From the NCBI GenBank assembly GCA_938002665.1, contig CALLAE010000069.1, positions 83,541 through 147,540 of the forward strand: 64,000 bases of DNA. Reading direction: 5' to 3'. The notes beneath the pieces were generated by a model, which had not been told where the DNA came from, did not search any database, and was given only the letters and a program-made list of their open reading frames with translations. Origin of the DNA: an uncultured Saprospiraceae bacterium (GTDB lineage Bacteria > Bacteroidota > Bacteroidia > Chitinophagales > Saprospiraceae). Position numbers and translations under genes: made by a program. Position 1 is the first letter of the stretch. Each line of letters starts with the position of its first letter. Of the stretch, positions 8,004-17,324 are shown one piece after another.

Positions 8004-10979
8004 CTACCTAATGACTCCAACATCCCCTGTATATATCTTGGTCTCACCATTGATAAATTCCACCTCTACGATATAAGCATAGGTTCCTATGGCTACTTTT
8101 TCGTTTCTATAGGTGCCATCCCACCCGCTCTCTATATTGCGATCTGTTGTTCGTGCACCTATGTAAAGAGGGTTCCCCCATCTGTCATAGATAGATAACT
8201 GACTAGAGGCTACTGTAGCAGAAGCTCCTATGTTAAATAGGTCATTGACCCCATCGCCATCTGGGCTGATGATATTGGGAAAGTAAATATCTATTTCCAA
8301 TATGGATCTAATGAAAACAGAATCCAGAGCGACACATAAGAGATCATTGGTGGATTCGAAATAGATCCACTCATCATCGTGTACGAGATAGTCTAGGACT
8401 AGTGCATCGCTCAGAAACATGTCTACCTCTGTCCACTCATTATTGATAAGATCACCTCCTTTAACCTCAGGTTCTAGAATAATAGTTTCACCATAATTCA
8501 GCTCCAGTTCTTCTTCTACATTTATCCGAGTAAGATTTTCACCCACTTCTAAGTCTAGTACTATGAGACTATCACAGCCATTAGAGTTCATAATGGTATC
8601 AAAGTAGATGCCTGCTGCAAAAAGATCCAATTCTCCAAAAGCATAGGTTTCACCTTCACAGATCGTATCTCTCATTTCTCTCTCAGTGTCAGGAAGGACA
8701 GTAAGACTTACAGTAATGATGGAATCACAGCCCTCAGAGGTAGTCATTACCTTGAGATATTCACCAGCTTCCTCCAGTTCTTCATCGCCGAATAAATAGT
8801 AGCTACCTTCACAGATTTTAATGTCTAGATCCATATTGTATGTTTGATGTTCTGTCAGCTCTAGAGTGATTAGACTATCACAACCATCAGAAGTCATGAA
8901 CATATATTCATAGGTTCCAGGATTGGTCAATATTTCTCCATTGTATATGTAGGTACTATTCTTGCAAAATCCATCTTCTAGATAGGTCTCCTTTAAGGAT
9001 AGCTCCGTCACAGTTAATTCTATAATGCTGTCACAGCCATTGGTAGTAGCTAAGGTATCGAAGTAGCTACCTCCTTGAGTAATTAGCTGGTCACCAAAAG
9101 TTAAATCTTCTTCTGGACATAATTGTGAATCTTGGTAGGTGTATGCAGCATCATAGTAGTCTAGTGAAAGTGAGACTATGCTGTCACAATCATAGGCAGA
9201 TGCCAATGTGTCTAAGTAGATACCTGTCTCCGTAAGCCAGTTGTTATTGTATAAATAGCTCTCTCCCTCGCATAGTGTAAGCTCTGATAGGGTGACAGGA
9301 ATCTCATTATAATATTCTACCATTATTCTTTCTACTAGCGAATCACATCCTGTAAATGCAGAGGGCAAATAGTTATAATAAATGCCGGCAGAAAATATCC
9401 ATTCATCATAAATAAAAACCGAATCCTGAGGGCAGAGATATACAAAGACTGGAATCGTATCAGGCGGCACTAGCTCATGTGGATAGTAGTCCAGTAGTTG
9501 TGCCTGGTCTGCGGTGCAGCCATAGGAGTCAGTCACCAGTACTTTTATGTCATAGGAGCCCCTGTTATTATAGCTGTATAGGAAACTACTTTCGGTCTCT
9601 ATGTCGTTATTGTCCAGATTCCATACCCATTCCAAGTCCGCTGTAGAAAAATGATCGGAGCTTCCTTGGAAGCTCACTGGGCCTGCTATACATGTGTCAT
9701 AAGTAATACTCATTTGTGGCTCTATGTCAGGTACTATTCTGACTTCTAGATAAGCAGTGTCAAAGCAGGTGCCTCCATCATTAAGTATCATAAGCCCTGA
9801 GTAGAGTCCAGCTTCTTCAAACTCGTAATCCAGATCTCTGTGGTCACTATCAGAGGTTTCGAAAACCACTGTATTATCTTCGTTAGAAAACTGCCACTTA
9901 TAATCCTTGATGAAGGCTTGGTTTTCGCTTTCATTGATAAAGCTAAAGGCTCTTTCATCACAGGTTTCAAAGTAGGCAATGGAATCAGCTGGCAGATCAG
10001 TCCTACTTTTAAGGTAATTATCTGAAAATACTTTGGCAATTAGGTTATCTGAGCACTCCACTACATTGAACTCGAAATCCCTTCTTGTCTTAGTTAGGAG
10101 TGCGCCATTTCTATATTCTTCTATGCAGACTGCCACCACAAATGAGCCAGTAACACTTGGTGTCCCACTCAAGAGTCCAGTTATATTATCCACACTTATC
10201 TGAGGAGCTCCAGGCATAGGATTCTGATCTGTGAAAGGTACTCTGTATGGGATAGAGCTATATGGAGGTAGGCATATCTCGGGGTCAGGAGTCTGCCCGC
10301 CACATCCACCTGGTAGGGAAGTGTCAGCACTGGCAAACTTAGGTGGGCAAAATTTATACACCAGTTCATCGCCGTCTACGTCTATCGCAGAGTTATCGAC
10401 ATTGAGTGGATAATTGGCGCAGATGAATATCGGAGGGAGGTCATTGAAAGTGGGACTACTATTTCCGTTTCTGAGAGCTTCAGGTGTGATGATGATATCA
10501 TATACAGAGCCTATATCTCCTCCTACACCTTCAATGTTGTTGATAGTATAGTTTCGACAGCACTTCTGATAAGAAATCATGTAGTTATGATTTCCGACTT
10601 CCAGAGTAAGTTCGAATGTGTAAGTGCCTACCTCTAGTCGTTCTTGATTAAGGTCTCTATCCTTGCAGGGGTCATTGTCGGGAGGAACTTCGGCAACTAT
10701 TCCTAGGGGGACATTTCTGATCGCCTTATAAGATTTCCATGCACCCCAAGTTTCTTGTTCGAAAACACCAAAACTTGCATAGGCATCGTAGTCTATGCCC
10801 ACTGGGTCTCTATAGAGTTTCATAGTCACTTCGTAGGTTACAATGGTTTGGTCAGTATTGTATTCTATAAACCGATACGATATCTCGCCTCCTACAATAT
10901 GAGATGCCCTAACTGTGAAAGTCAAATAAGAAATGAAAAGTGCAGTTATAATTAGTCTGTACAGATTAGAAAGTTGCAT
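8004..10979 (-). CDS. Large secreted protein with PKD-like region, ~50-aa Cys-containing tandem repeats and a gliding-motility-associated (CHU_C-type) C-terminal domain
   Basis: Signal peptide; N-terminal SHIVGGEISY; six units of pattern LCxxxxYxFxxxxLxxxGxYxDTLxxxxGCDSIIxLxL; C-terminal FPNIISPDGDGVNDLFNIG...IYDRWGNPLY...GWDGTYRNEKVAIGTYAYIVEV. Confidence 0.85.
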   Translation of the reverse strand: MQLSNLYRLIITALFISYLTFTVRASHIVGGEISYRFIEYNTDQTIVTYEVTMKLYRDPVGIDYDAYASFGVFEQETWGAWKSYKAIRNVPLGIVAEVPPDNDPCKDRDLNQERLEVGTYTFELTLEVGNHNYMISYQKCCRNYTINNIEGVGGDIGSVYDIIITPEALRNGNSSPTFNDLPPIFICANYPLNVDNSAIDVDGDELVYKFCPPKFASADTSLPGGCGGQTPDPEICLPPYSSIPYRVPFTDQNPMPGAPQISVDNITGLLSGTPSVTGSFVVAVCIEEYRNGALLTKTRRDFEFNVVECSDNLIAKVFSDNYLKSRTDLPADSIAYFETCDERAFSFINESENQAFIKDYKWQFSNEDNTVVFETSDSDHRDLDYEFEEAGLYSGLMILNDGGTCFDTAYLEVRIVPDIEPQMSITYDTCIAGPVSFQGSSDHFSTADLEWVWNLDNNDIETESSFLYSYNNRGSYDIKVLVTDSYGCTADQAQLLDYYPHELVPPDTIPVFVYLCPQDSVFIYDEWIFSAGIYYNYLPSAFTGCDSLVERIMVEYYNEIPVTLSELTLCEGESYLYNNNWLTETGIYLDTLASAYDCDSIVSLSLDYYDAAYTYQDSQLCPEEDLTFGDQLITQGGSYFDTLATTNGCDSIIELTVTELSLKETYLEDGFCKNSTYIYNGEILTNPGTYEYMFMTSDGCDSLITLELTEHQTYNMDLDIKICEGSYYLFGDEELEEAGEYLKVMTTSEGCDSIITVSLTVLPDTEREMRDTICEGETYAFGELDLFAAGIYFDTIMNSNGCDSLIVLDLEVGENLTRINVEEELELNYGETIILEPEVKGGDLINNEWTEVDMFLSDALVLDYLVHDDEWIYFESTNDLLCVALDSVFIRSILEIDIYFPNIISPDGDGVNDLFNIGASATVASSQLSIYDRWGNPLYIGARTTDRNIESGWDGTYRNEKVAIGTYAYIVEVEFINGETKIYTGDVGVIR

Positions 10980-11171
10980 ACAAGTTTTTTACGGATTATG
11001 TTGTTCAAAAAACCGAGTATTACTTATTGCAAAGAAGGGGGAGGGCTTTATAAATTTGGGAGTGGGATTATAATCTGCAGTTTAAAATTAAGGATAATAC
11101 GCTTTAAAAGTAATTGTTATATAATAATTAGGGGAATACCCCGATTAAGCTATGTATGCTAATCCGTGTAA

Positions 11172-12179
11172 CTACTGAATCAGTTCAGTTCTAGGTATGA
11201 GTTGGAGTACATTCTCTGTGTAGGCAAAGATGGAATCTTGGACAGACTTCCAGTTTTTATTCATGTATATAGAACTTATCACATGTCCATATCCATCGGC
11301 AAAGGGAATGACTTTGAGCTCAGGTGCAGGAGTACCACTATGCTCTACATAGTCATCTATAGCAGCTATGGAGATGATCTTATCCATGGTATCTTCGTCT
11401 TTATAAAAGTAGCCTATAAAGGTTGGCACTGCATTCTGTTTCCATATGGCTTCTGTCATGGTCTGATCTAAGAGCGATCTCAGCGCTATGAGGCCTTCTA
11501 TTCTATAGCGCTCATTCCAGTAGGGTTTTGCCGCTTCTGGTGCTTTCCATTGTCTGTAATCACTGCCTACTATTTGCTTTAAGATTTGCTTGCCCCATGG
11601 TTTGGTAAGAAATATGGAATTTGCATCTGCAAGATCAAAGTTCGGAGAGGTCATAAGCTGAGCATGGATTGAGGGGTCATTTGCAGCTAGATAAGTGCTG
11701 AGAGTGCTGCCAGTAGAGGTAGACATGACTATCACTCTATCGCCTACGAGTCTTCCTACTGCAATAGCATGCTTAGCAGACTCTACCATGCCCAGTGGTG
11801 TTTCAGTTAGTAATGCATCTGGGTCAGTGAGGCCTTGTCTAGAAATTCTTCCCAGAACAATATTGCAGCCATACCTCTCACCAAAGTTTTCTATGATAGG
11901 ATGTGCTTCTCCATATGAAGCTTCGAAACCATGAAGATAGACTAAGGCATAAGGCGTTTTCTTGAGACTATCTGCCCAGATAATTCTGGATTCGTTATCA
12001 GGCTTTACCGAACCTACAGCAGTTTCCTTCTCAGCCAAATAGCTATCCACTTTATCTAAAGGAAGGTCTAGACTCATTGGCTTATTGTCTACCTTTTTAT
12101 ATTTGACTTTAGGTCCCAAAAGAAATGATATGATACATACCAGTATGAACGCTAACACTATTTTGATAAGGAGCTTCAT
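11172..12179 (-). CDS. Alpha/beta hydrolase (serine hydrolase)
   Basis: YLHGFEAS and VMSTSTGSTLSTYLA nucleophile motif; N-terminal membrane anchor or signal. Confidence 0.65.
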   Translation of the reverse strand: MKLLIKIVLAFILVCIISFLLGPKVKYKKVDNKPMSLDLPLDKVDSYLAEKETAVGSVKPDNESRIIWADSLKKTPYALVYLHGFEASYGEAHPIIENFGERYGCNIVLGRISRQGLTDPDALLTETPLGMVESAKHAIAVGRLVGDRVIVMSTSTGSTLSTYLAANDPSIHAQLMTSPNFDLADANSIFLTKPWGKQILKQIVGSDYRQWKAPEAAKPYWNERYRIEGLIALRSLLDQTMTEAIWKQNAVPTFIGYFYKDEDTMDKIISIAAIDDYVEHSGTPAPELKVIPFADGYGHVISSIYMNKNWKSVQDSIFAYTENVLQLIPRTELIQ

Positions 12180-12301
12180 CTATTCAGAAACTTTATTCGT
12201 GGTATAGGTATAAATTGAACCAAGATAGATATTAGTCAGTCTTTTTCTACTCTCAGCCAATTACAATATTATATATTGAGGATTATTACAATTTCGAGCA
12301 T

Positions 12302-13369
12302 ATGAAAAATCTAATCTTCGTCCTAGCGCTTCTTATTTATATTCCTCTAGTAGGTCAGTATGAATTCACACATACCAAGGATGTAGAATGTACTCCCGTT
12401 AAGAATCAAGCCAAGACTGGAACTTGCTGGTCTTTTGCGACCTCTTCTTTCATAGAATCCGAACTCATGCGTATGGATAAGGGTCAGCATGATCTTTCGG
12501 AAATGTACGTTGTAAGAAGTATTTATCAGGACAAGGCTAAGAATTATATCCTCAGACAAGGGAAGGCCAATTTCTCTCAAGGAAGCTTGTCACATGACCT
12601 GATTAATATTGTAAAAAAGAGTGGAGTTATGCCTGAGGCAGTGTATTCTGGGCTTTTACCTGGTGACAAGGCACACAATCATAGCGAGATGGAGGCAGGG
12701 CTAAAGGGTTTTTTGGATGGTGTTTTGAAATCAAAGAGACTGAGTAAAAAATGGCCGCAAGCCTTAGATGCTATTCTGAATGTATATATGGGAGATGCGC
12801 CAAAATCTTTTACTTACAAGAATAAAAAGCATACACCTGCATCGTTAGCCAAAGAGCTAAGCATAGAACCTGATGAATATGTCAATCTTACTTCCTTTAC
12901 TCATCATCCTTTTGATGCTTCTTTTGTATTAGAGATACCTGATAATTATTCCAATGGTAGTTTTCAGAATATACCGATGGATGACCTGATTGCTACCATA
13001 GATAAAGCTTTAGCCAATGGTTATACTGTGGCCTGGGATGGTGATGTCAGTGAGAAGGGTTTTGATGCAAAGAAAGGTCTAGCTGTACTCCCTGCTCAGC
13101 CAGGAAGAAAAGACTTATTTGATAAGCCAGGGGAAGAGCTTAAGGTTACTCAGGAACTGCGTCAAGAAAATTTTGAAAGCTTTTCTACGACTGATGACCA
13201 TCTGATGCATCTAGTAGGAACAGCTCAAGACCAAGAAGGTAACGATTACTATATCGTAAAGAATAGCTGGGGGCCTATCAGCCAATTCAAAGGCTATCTA
13301 TATATGTCTAAAGCATATGCAGCCATGAAGACTGTTTCTATAATGGTACATAAGGATGTGCTTAAATAG
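12302..13369 (+). CDS. C1 family papain-like peptidase (aminopeptidase C / bleomycin hydrolase-like)
   Basis: Active-site Cys context PVKNQAKTGTCWSFATSSFIESE; His context DDHLMHLVG; YYIVKNSWG; signal peptide. Confidence 0.85.
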   Translation: MKNLIFVLALLIYIPLVGQYEFTHTKDVECTPVKNQAKTGTCWSFATSSFIESELMRMDKGQHDLSEMYVVRSIYQDKAKNYILRQGKANFSQGSLSHDLINIVKKSGVMPEAVYSGLLPGDKAHNHSEMEAGLKGFLDGVLKSKRLSKKWPQALDAILNVYMGDAPKSFTYKNKKHTPASLAKELSIEPDEYVNLTSFTHHPFDASFVLEIPDNYSNGSFQNIPMDDLIATIDKALANGYTVAWDGDVSEKGFDAKKGLAVLPAQPGRKDLFDKPGEELKVTQELRQENFESFSTTDDHLMHLVGTAQDQEGNDYYIVKNSWGPISQFKGYLYMSKAYAAMKTVSIMVHKDVLK

Positions 13370-13477
13370 ATTATAGTTATATCTCTTTTTACTTTTCTAT
13401 GACAATCATACAAGCCTATCAACACTAATCATAGGCGCTTTTGTCTACATTCGCACCCGAAATAAAAATGGGTAAAA

Positions 13478-15313
13478 ATGAGATATTTTGCTGTTCTATT
13501 CGCTTTCCTACTTACTTTCAATCTCTTTGCTCAAGATATCGTATCAGATAGCCTTGCCGCAGAAATAGAAGAAATCACGATACGTGCAAATCGGCTAGCC
13601 ATTCCTTTTTCTGAAGATTCGAGAAGTATCTCAATCATTACACAGAATGAGATAGAAAGGCTCAATGTCCTGAGCATTAACGAATTATTACAAACGGTAG
13701 CTGGCCTAGATCTTAGGCAACGCGGTGCTAATGGCGTCCAAGCAGACTTATCTATCAGAGGTGGTACTTTCGAGCAGAGCCTTGTACTCATAGATGGTGT
13801 ACGTATGTCTGATCCCCAGACCGGCCATCACTTGATGAACCTACCACTACATATGCAAGACATAGAGCGAGTAGAAATCATCAAAGGTCCAGCGGCAAGA
13901 GTATATGGTCAGAATGCCTTTGCTGGAGCTGTAAATATTGTAACTAAGATGCCTGAAGAAATAGGCGCGACTGTAGCCTTAGAAGGGGGAGAGTATAAGA
14001 TGCAAAATATCTCTGCAGCAGTCTCTTTACCTGTAGGCAGTTATATGCAGAAATTAAGTGGTGCCTATAGATCTTCCGATGGATACAGATTTAATTCTGA
14101 TTATAAAATCGCCAATCTTTTGTATCAATCTAAAGTAGATATAGCAAACTCTACATTAAATTTCAAGGCGGGCTACGTAGATAGAGATTTTGGCGCTAAT
14201 GGTTTTTATGGTAGAGAATCCTTTACTGATCAGTACGAAACTGTCCAGACCTCCTTTGTTTCTACTGAACTGCAGACCAGCATAGGTGAAACGAAATTGA
14301 CGCCTCGTGTGAGTTATCGTCGGAATAAGGATAACTGGCAATTCATGCGAGAGGATCCTGGTTTTTTTCAAAACTTCCATACGACAGATGTTGTAACTGG
14401 AGAGCTACATGGTTCTAGATTACATGGCTTAGGGTCCCTGGGCTTTGGTGTCGATTACACTTATCTGTCACTCACTAGTAGCAATCTCAAGGACAGCTTG
14501 GGCAATGGGGAACATGTGAGGAAGCAAGTAGGTTTGCACCTAGAAAATAGATTTATACTTGCTGATGGAAAACTGGATATTACCCCTGGTGTCATGGTTC
14601 TTAACTTGTCTGACTACGGCACTTCTTTTTACCCAGGTATAGATATAGGCTATGAGTTGAGTGCTGGACTTAGGTCATTTGCTAACATAGGTTGGACGAC
14701 TCGTATTCCGACTTTTACAGACTTATACTATCAGGATAGTGGAAATGAAGGGAATCCTAATCTAACTGAAGAAAATGCTTTTACTTATGAGCTAGGACTG
14801 AAATATCAGAACAGAGGACTACAAGCTAGTCTCAGTTATTTTGACCGTCAGGCTTCAGACCAGATAGACTGGTTTAGAGAGTCAGAAGAGGATAAGTGGA
14901 TGCCTGATAATTTTAGTTCAGCTAGCTATAGGGGTATAGATCTTAGTATGAAAGCTTTGCTCAGCAAGACTGCTCTAATAGAATATGTCTCAGTAGGGTA
15001 TACCTATCTGTCTGCGACGTTTGAAGAAAATGATTTTGCTTTTTCTAGAAATCAGCTTGAGAACCTACAGCACCAGTTTATTTTTAACTCTCAGTTAACT
15101 CTAGGACCTCTCGCCCTAAATGTAATGTTGAAATATAATGATAGAGTTTCTCTAGAGGATTATTATACCATCAATACCAATCTTAGCTATACAATAAGAA
15201 ATCAGAGAATCTTTATCAGAGCAACTAATCTTACTAATCAGATCTATAGGGAAACCAATCTAGTAGAGATGCCAGGCAGGTGGATGAGTGGTGGCGTGAA
15301 TATTAAGTTATAA
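13478..15313 (+). CDS. TonB-dependent outer membrane receptor
   Basis: Plug domain SISIITQNEIERLNVLSINELLQTVAGLDLRQRGANGVQADLSIRGGTFEQSLVLIDGVRMSDPQTGHH; beta-barrel; C-terminal aromatic-rich strand region. Confidence 0.9.
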   Translation: MRYFAVLFAFLLTFNLFAQDIVSDSLAAEIEEITIRANRLAIPFSEDSRSISIITQNEIERLNVLSINELLQTVAGLDLRQRGANGVQADLSIRGGTFEQSLVLIDGVRMSDPQTGHHLMNLPLHMQDIERVEIIKGPAARVYGQNAFAGAVNIVTKMPEEIGATVALEGGEYKMQNISAAVSLPVGSYMQKLSGAYRSSDGYRFNSDYKIANLLYQSKVDIANSTLNFKAGYVDRDFGANGFYGRESFTDQYETVQTSFVSTELQTSIGETKLTPRVSYRRNKDNWQFMREDPGFFQNFHTTDVVTGELHGSRLHGLGSLGFGVDYTYLSLTSSNLKDSLGNGEHVRKQVGLHLENRFILADGKLDITPGVMVLNLSDYGTSFYPGIDIGYELSAGLRSFANIGWTTRIPTFTDLYYQDSGNEGNPNLTEENAFTYELGLKYQNRGLQASLSYFDRQASDQIDWFRESEEDKWMPDNFSSASYRGIDLSMKALLSKTALIEYVSVGYTYLSATFEENDFAFSRNQLENLQHQFIFNSQLTLGPLALNVMLKYNDRVSLEDYYTINTNLSYTIRNQRIFIRATNLTNQIYRETNLVEMPGRWMSGGVNIKL

Positions 15314-15324
15314 GGTAACAGGGC

Positions 15325-15930
15325 TTACGAGAAATCTGGAAATTTTTCTAGGTCAGCTATATTGTCAAGATCTGATAGCTTCTGAACTACAGTAAAAAGC
15401 AAGCCCTCAGCAATGATTTTTTGTCTGGTCTGCTCGTAAACTTCAGCAGTACTCCAGTGAATATCCTCGAACAGAATGGGATGGTTTTTTTTCATTCCCA
15501 AGAGATAGTAACCGCCATCTAGGGTCGGCCCTAACACCACGTCTACCAGCTCCAATTTCTCAAAAGCTTCTTCTACTAACTCAGTTGTCAATTCAGGGCA
15601 GTCGCTGCCTATGATAACGGCTTTCTCGTTTTCGGCTAACACAGTTTCGAATGCGGCTCGCATTCTATCGCCCAGGTCTCCTTTAGCTTGGAGGAGTTTA
15701 TTGAAGTCGTGGCTGTCCCAGTCGTCGTTCTCATTGATTTCAGTATCATAGAACAAGTATTTTTTCGACTTAGTGGCTAAGGCAGTTTCTTTGGTGTAAG
15801 ATAGCAACTTGTTATAGACGGCTACAGCCTTTTCATCTCCTATGGATTTAGCAAGACGCGTTTTGACCTTGCCGGGTACTGGATTTTTAATAAATATTAT
15901 GAGGGCTGCTGACTCGATGGTTTTGGCTTT
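15325..15930 (-). CDS. DUF2064 / TIGR04282-like glycosyltransferase; conserved N-terminus extends beyond the tracked ORF and has no canonical start codon
   Basis: In-frame extension reads KAKTIESAALIIFIKNPVPGKVKTRLAKSIGDEKAVAVYNKLLSYTKE..., preceded by a stop (plus-strand TTA 15931-15933). The C-terminal part has SDCPELT and GPTLDGGYYLLG motifs. Confidence 0.75.
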   Translation of the reverse strand, partial: KAKTIESAALIIFIKNPVPGKVKTRLAKSIGDEKAVAVYNKLLSYTKETALATKSKKYLFYDTEINENDDWDSHDFNKLLQAKGDLGDRMRAAFETVLAENEKAVIIGSDCPELTTELVEEAFEKLELVDVVLGPTLDGGYYLLGMKKNHPILFEDIHWSTAEVYEQTRQKIIAEGLLFTVVQKLSDLDNIADLEKFPDFS

Positions 15931-15939
15931 TTAGCAAAG

Positions 15940-17322
15940 CTAATCTTTTTCGTCCTTATCTTTTTTCTCATGTTTCTTTTCATGAATTTCACTGCCATCT
16001 TCTAGTTTGGTAGAAATGGCAGCATAAGGGCCTTTTACTATCTTCTGCCCATCAGATAAGCCACTGAGAATCTGAATATACTCATCGTCCTGTATGCCGG
16101 TGGTGACCTCTGTCATCTGTACAGAATCCGCTGCCACTGTGAAGATGACTTCCATGAAATCATCATCGGTCTTTTCTTTTTGGTATTCTTCGGGCTGATC
16201 TTTGTTTTCGTCTTTCTCTCTTGCTGACACAGCTTGAATCGGGACTGAAAGTACATCTTTGGCTTGGTTAGTATAGATATCTACAGAGGCTGACATACCT
16301 GGTCTGAAAGGATACTTCTGAGTGGCAGTGCTGAGGCCTTTATAGGAATCAGAGTCTACTCTTATTTTTACTACAAAGTTGGTTACCTGATCAGTAGTAA
16401 GTGTCATTCCTGCCGTGGCTATGTTAGCAGCAGAATTAGCAATTTCTGTCACAGTACCTAGGAATTTCTTACCGAGATAAGCATCTACTTCTATATCTAC
16501 CTTATCCCCAAGCTCTACTCTTACGATATCATTTTCTGAAACGTCTACTTGTACTTCCATGGTGTTGAGATTGGCAATACGCATCATCTCAGTACCAGTC
16601 ATCTGAATTGTGCCCACGACCCGTTCTCCTTGCTCTACACTAAGACTGGACACAATACCACTCACAGGAGCCTTGATAGTAGTACGACCAAGGTTGGTCT
16701 GGAATTCCTTCAGGGTAGCCTCTGCACTTTCCACATTATACTGAGCACCTTTGATACTTTCTTCCGCAGACCTTATGCTGGCTTCTGCTGCTCTGATATT
16801 AGCTTGGAGATTTTCTACATTGGATTCTGAGAGATCGTAATCTGCTTGCGAGATGATGCCATCTTTAAGTAATTGGACATTTCTTTCTAAGATGCTCTTT
16901 GCATTTTTGAGTTGTACTGTGATCTGTTCTTTTTGCGCGATGCTAGCTTCTTTTTGGCTTTTAGAAACAGCCATTTGCGACTTCGCTCCACTAACTGCTG
17001 CCTTGCCTCTCTGTACAGTAGAAACATAGGATTCTGGGTCTATCTTAGCCAGCAACTGACCCGATTTCACACTATCCCCCTCCATGACAAAGAGTTCTAC
17101 TATTTCTCCAGAAACATCTGAACTTATTTTTATCTCTTTTTCTGGAAATATTCTTCCTGAGGCTGAGACCTTCTCCTCTATAGTTCTTTTAGTGACTTCA
17201 TCAAAATCTACAGCTATACCTTTAGGCTTAGTAGAGTTCTTGTAGAAAGCAAAGGCTGCTATCGCCCCAATTATAAGTAAGAGTATTACTAAGAACCAAA
17301 ACCTTTTTCCTCTCTTGGCCAT
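15940..17322 (-). CDS. Efflux transporter periplasmic adaptor subunit (HlyD/MacA-like membrane fusion protein)
   Basis: N-terminal TM; SGRIFPEKEIKISSDVSGEIVELFVMEGDSVKSGQLLAKIDP (biotinyl-lipoyl-like); long coiled coil; APVSGIVSSLSVEQGERV. Confidence 0.88.
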   Translation of the reverse strand: MAKRGKRFWFLVILLLIIGAIAAFAFYKNSTKPKGIAVDFDEVTKRTIEEKVSASGRIFPEKEIKISSDVSGEIVELFVMEGDSVKSGQLLAKIDPESYVSTVQRGKAAVSGAKSQMAVSKSQKEASIAQKEQITVQLKNAKSILERNVQLLKDGIISQADYDLSESNVENLQANIRAAEASIRSAEESIKGAQYNVESAEATLKEFQTNLGRTTIKAPVSGIVSSLSVEQGERVVGTIQMTGTEMMRIANLNTMEVQVDVSENDIVRVELGDKVDIEVDAYLGKKFLGTVTEIANSAANIATAGMTLTTDQVTNFVVKIRVDSDSYKGLSTATQKYPFRPGMSASVDIYTNQAKDVLSVPIQAVSAREKDENKDQPEEYQKEKTDDDFMEVIFTVAADSVQMTEVTTGIQDDEYIQILSGLSDGQKIVKGPYAAISTKLEDGSEIHEKKHEKKDKDEKD

Positions 17323-17324
17323 AT

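Noticed and set aside
13415-13447. GCCTAT...ATAGGC hairpin after the C1 peptidase gene as a terminator
   Set aside because: Only a 6-bp stem with a long loop and short T-run; too weak to list as a feature.
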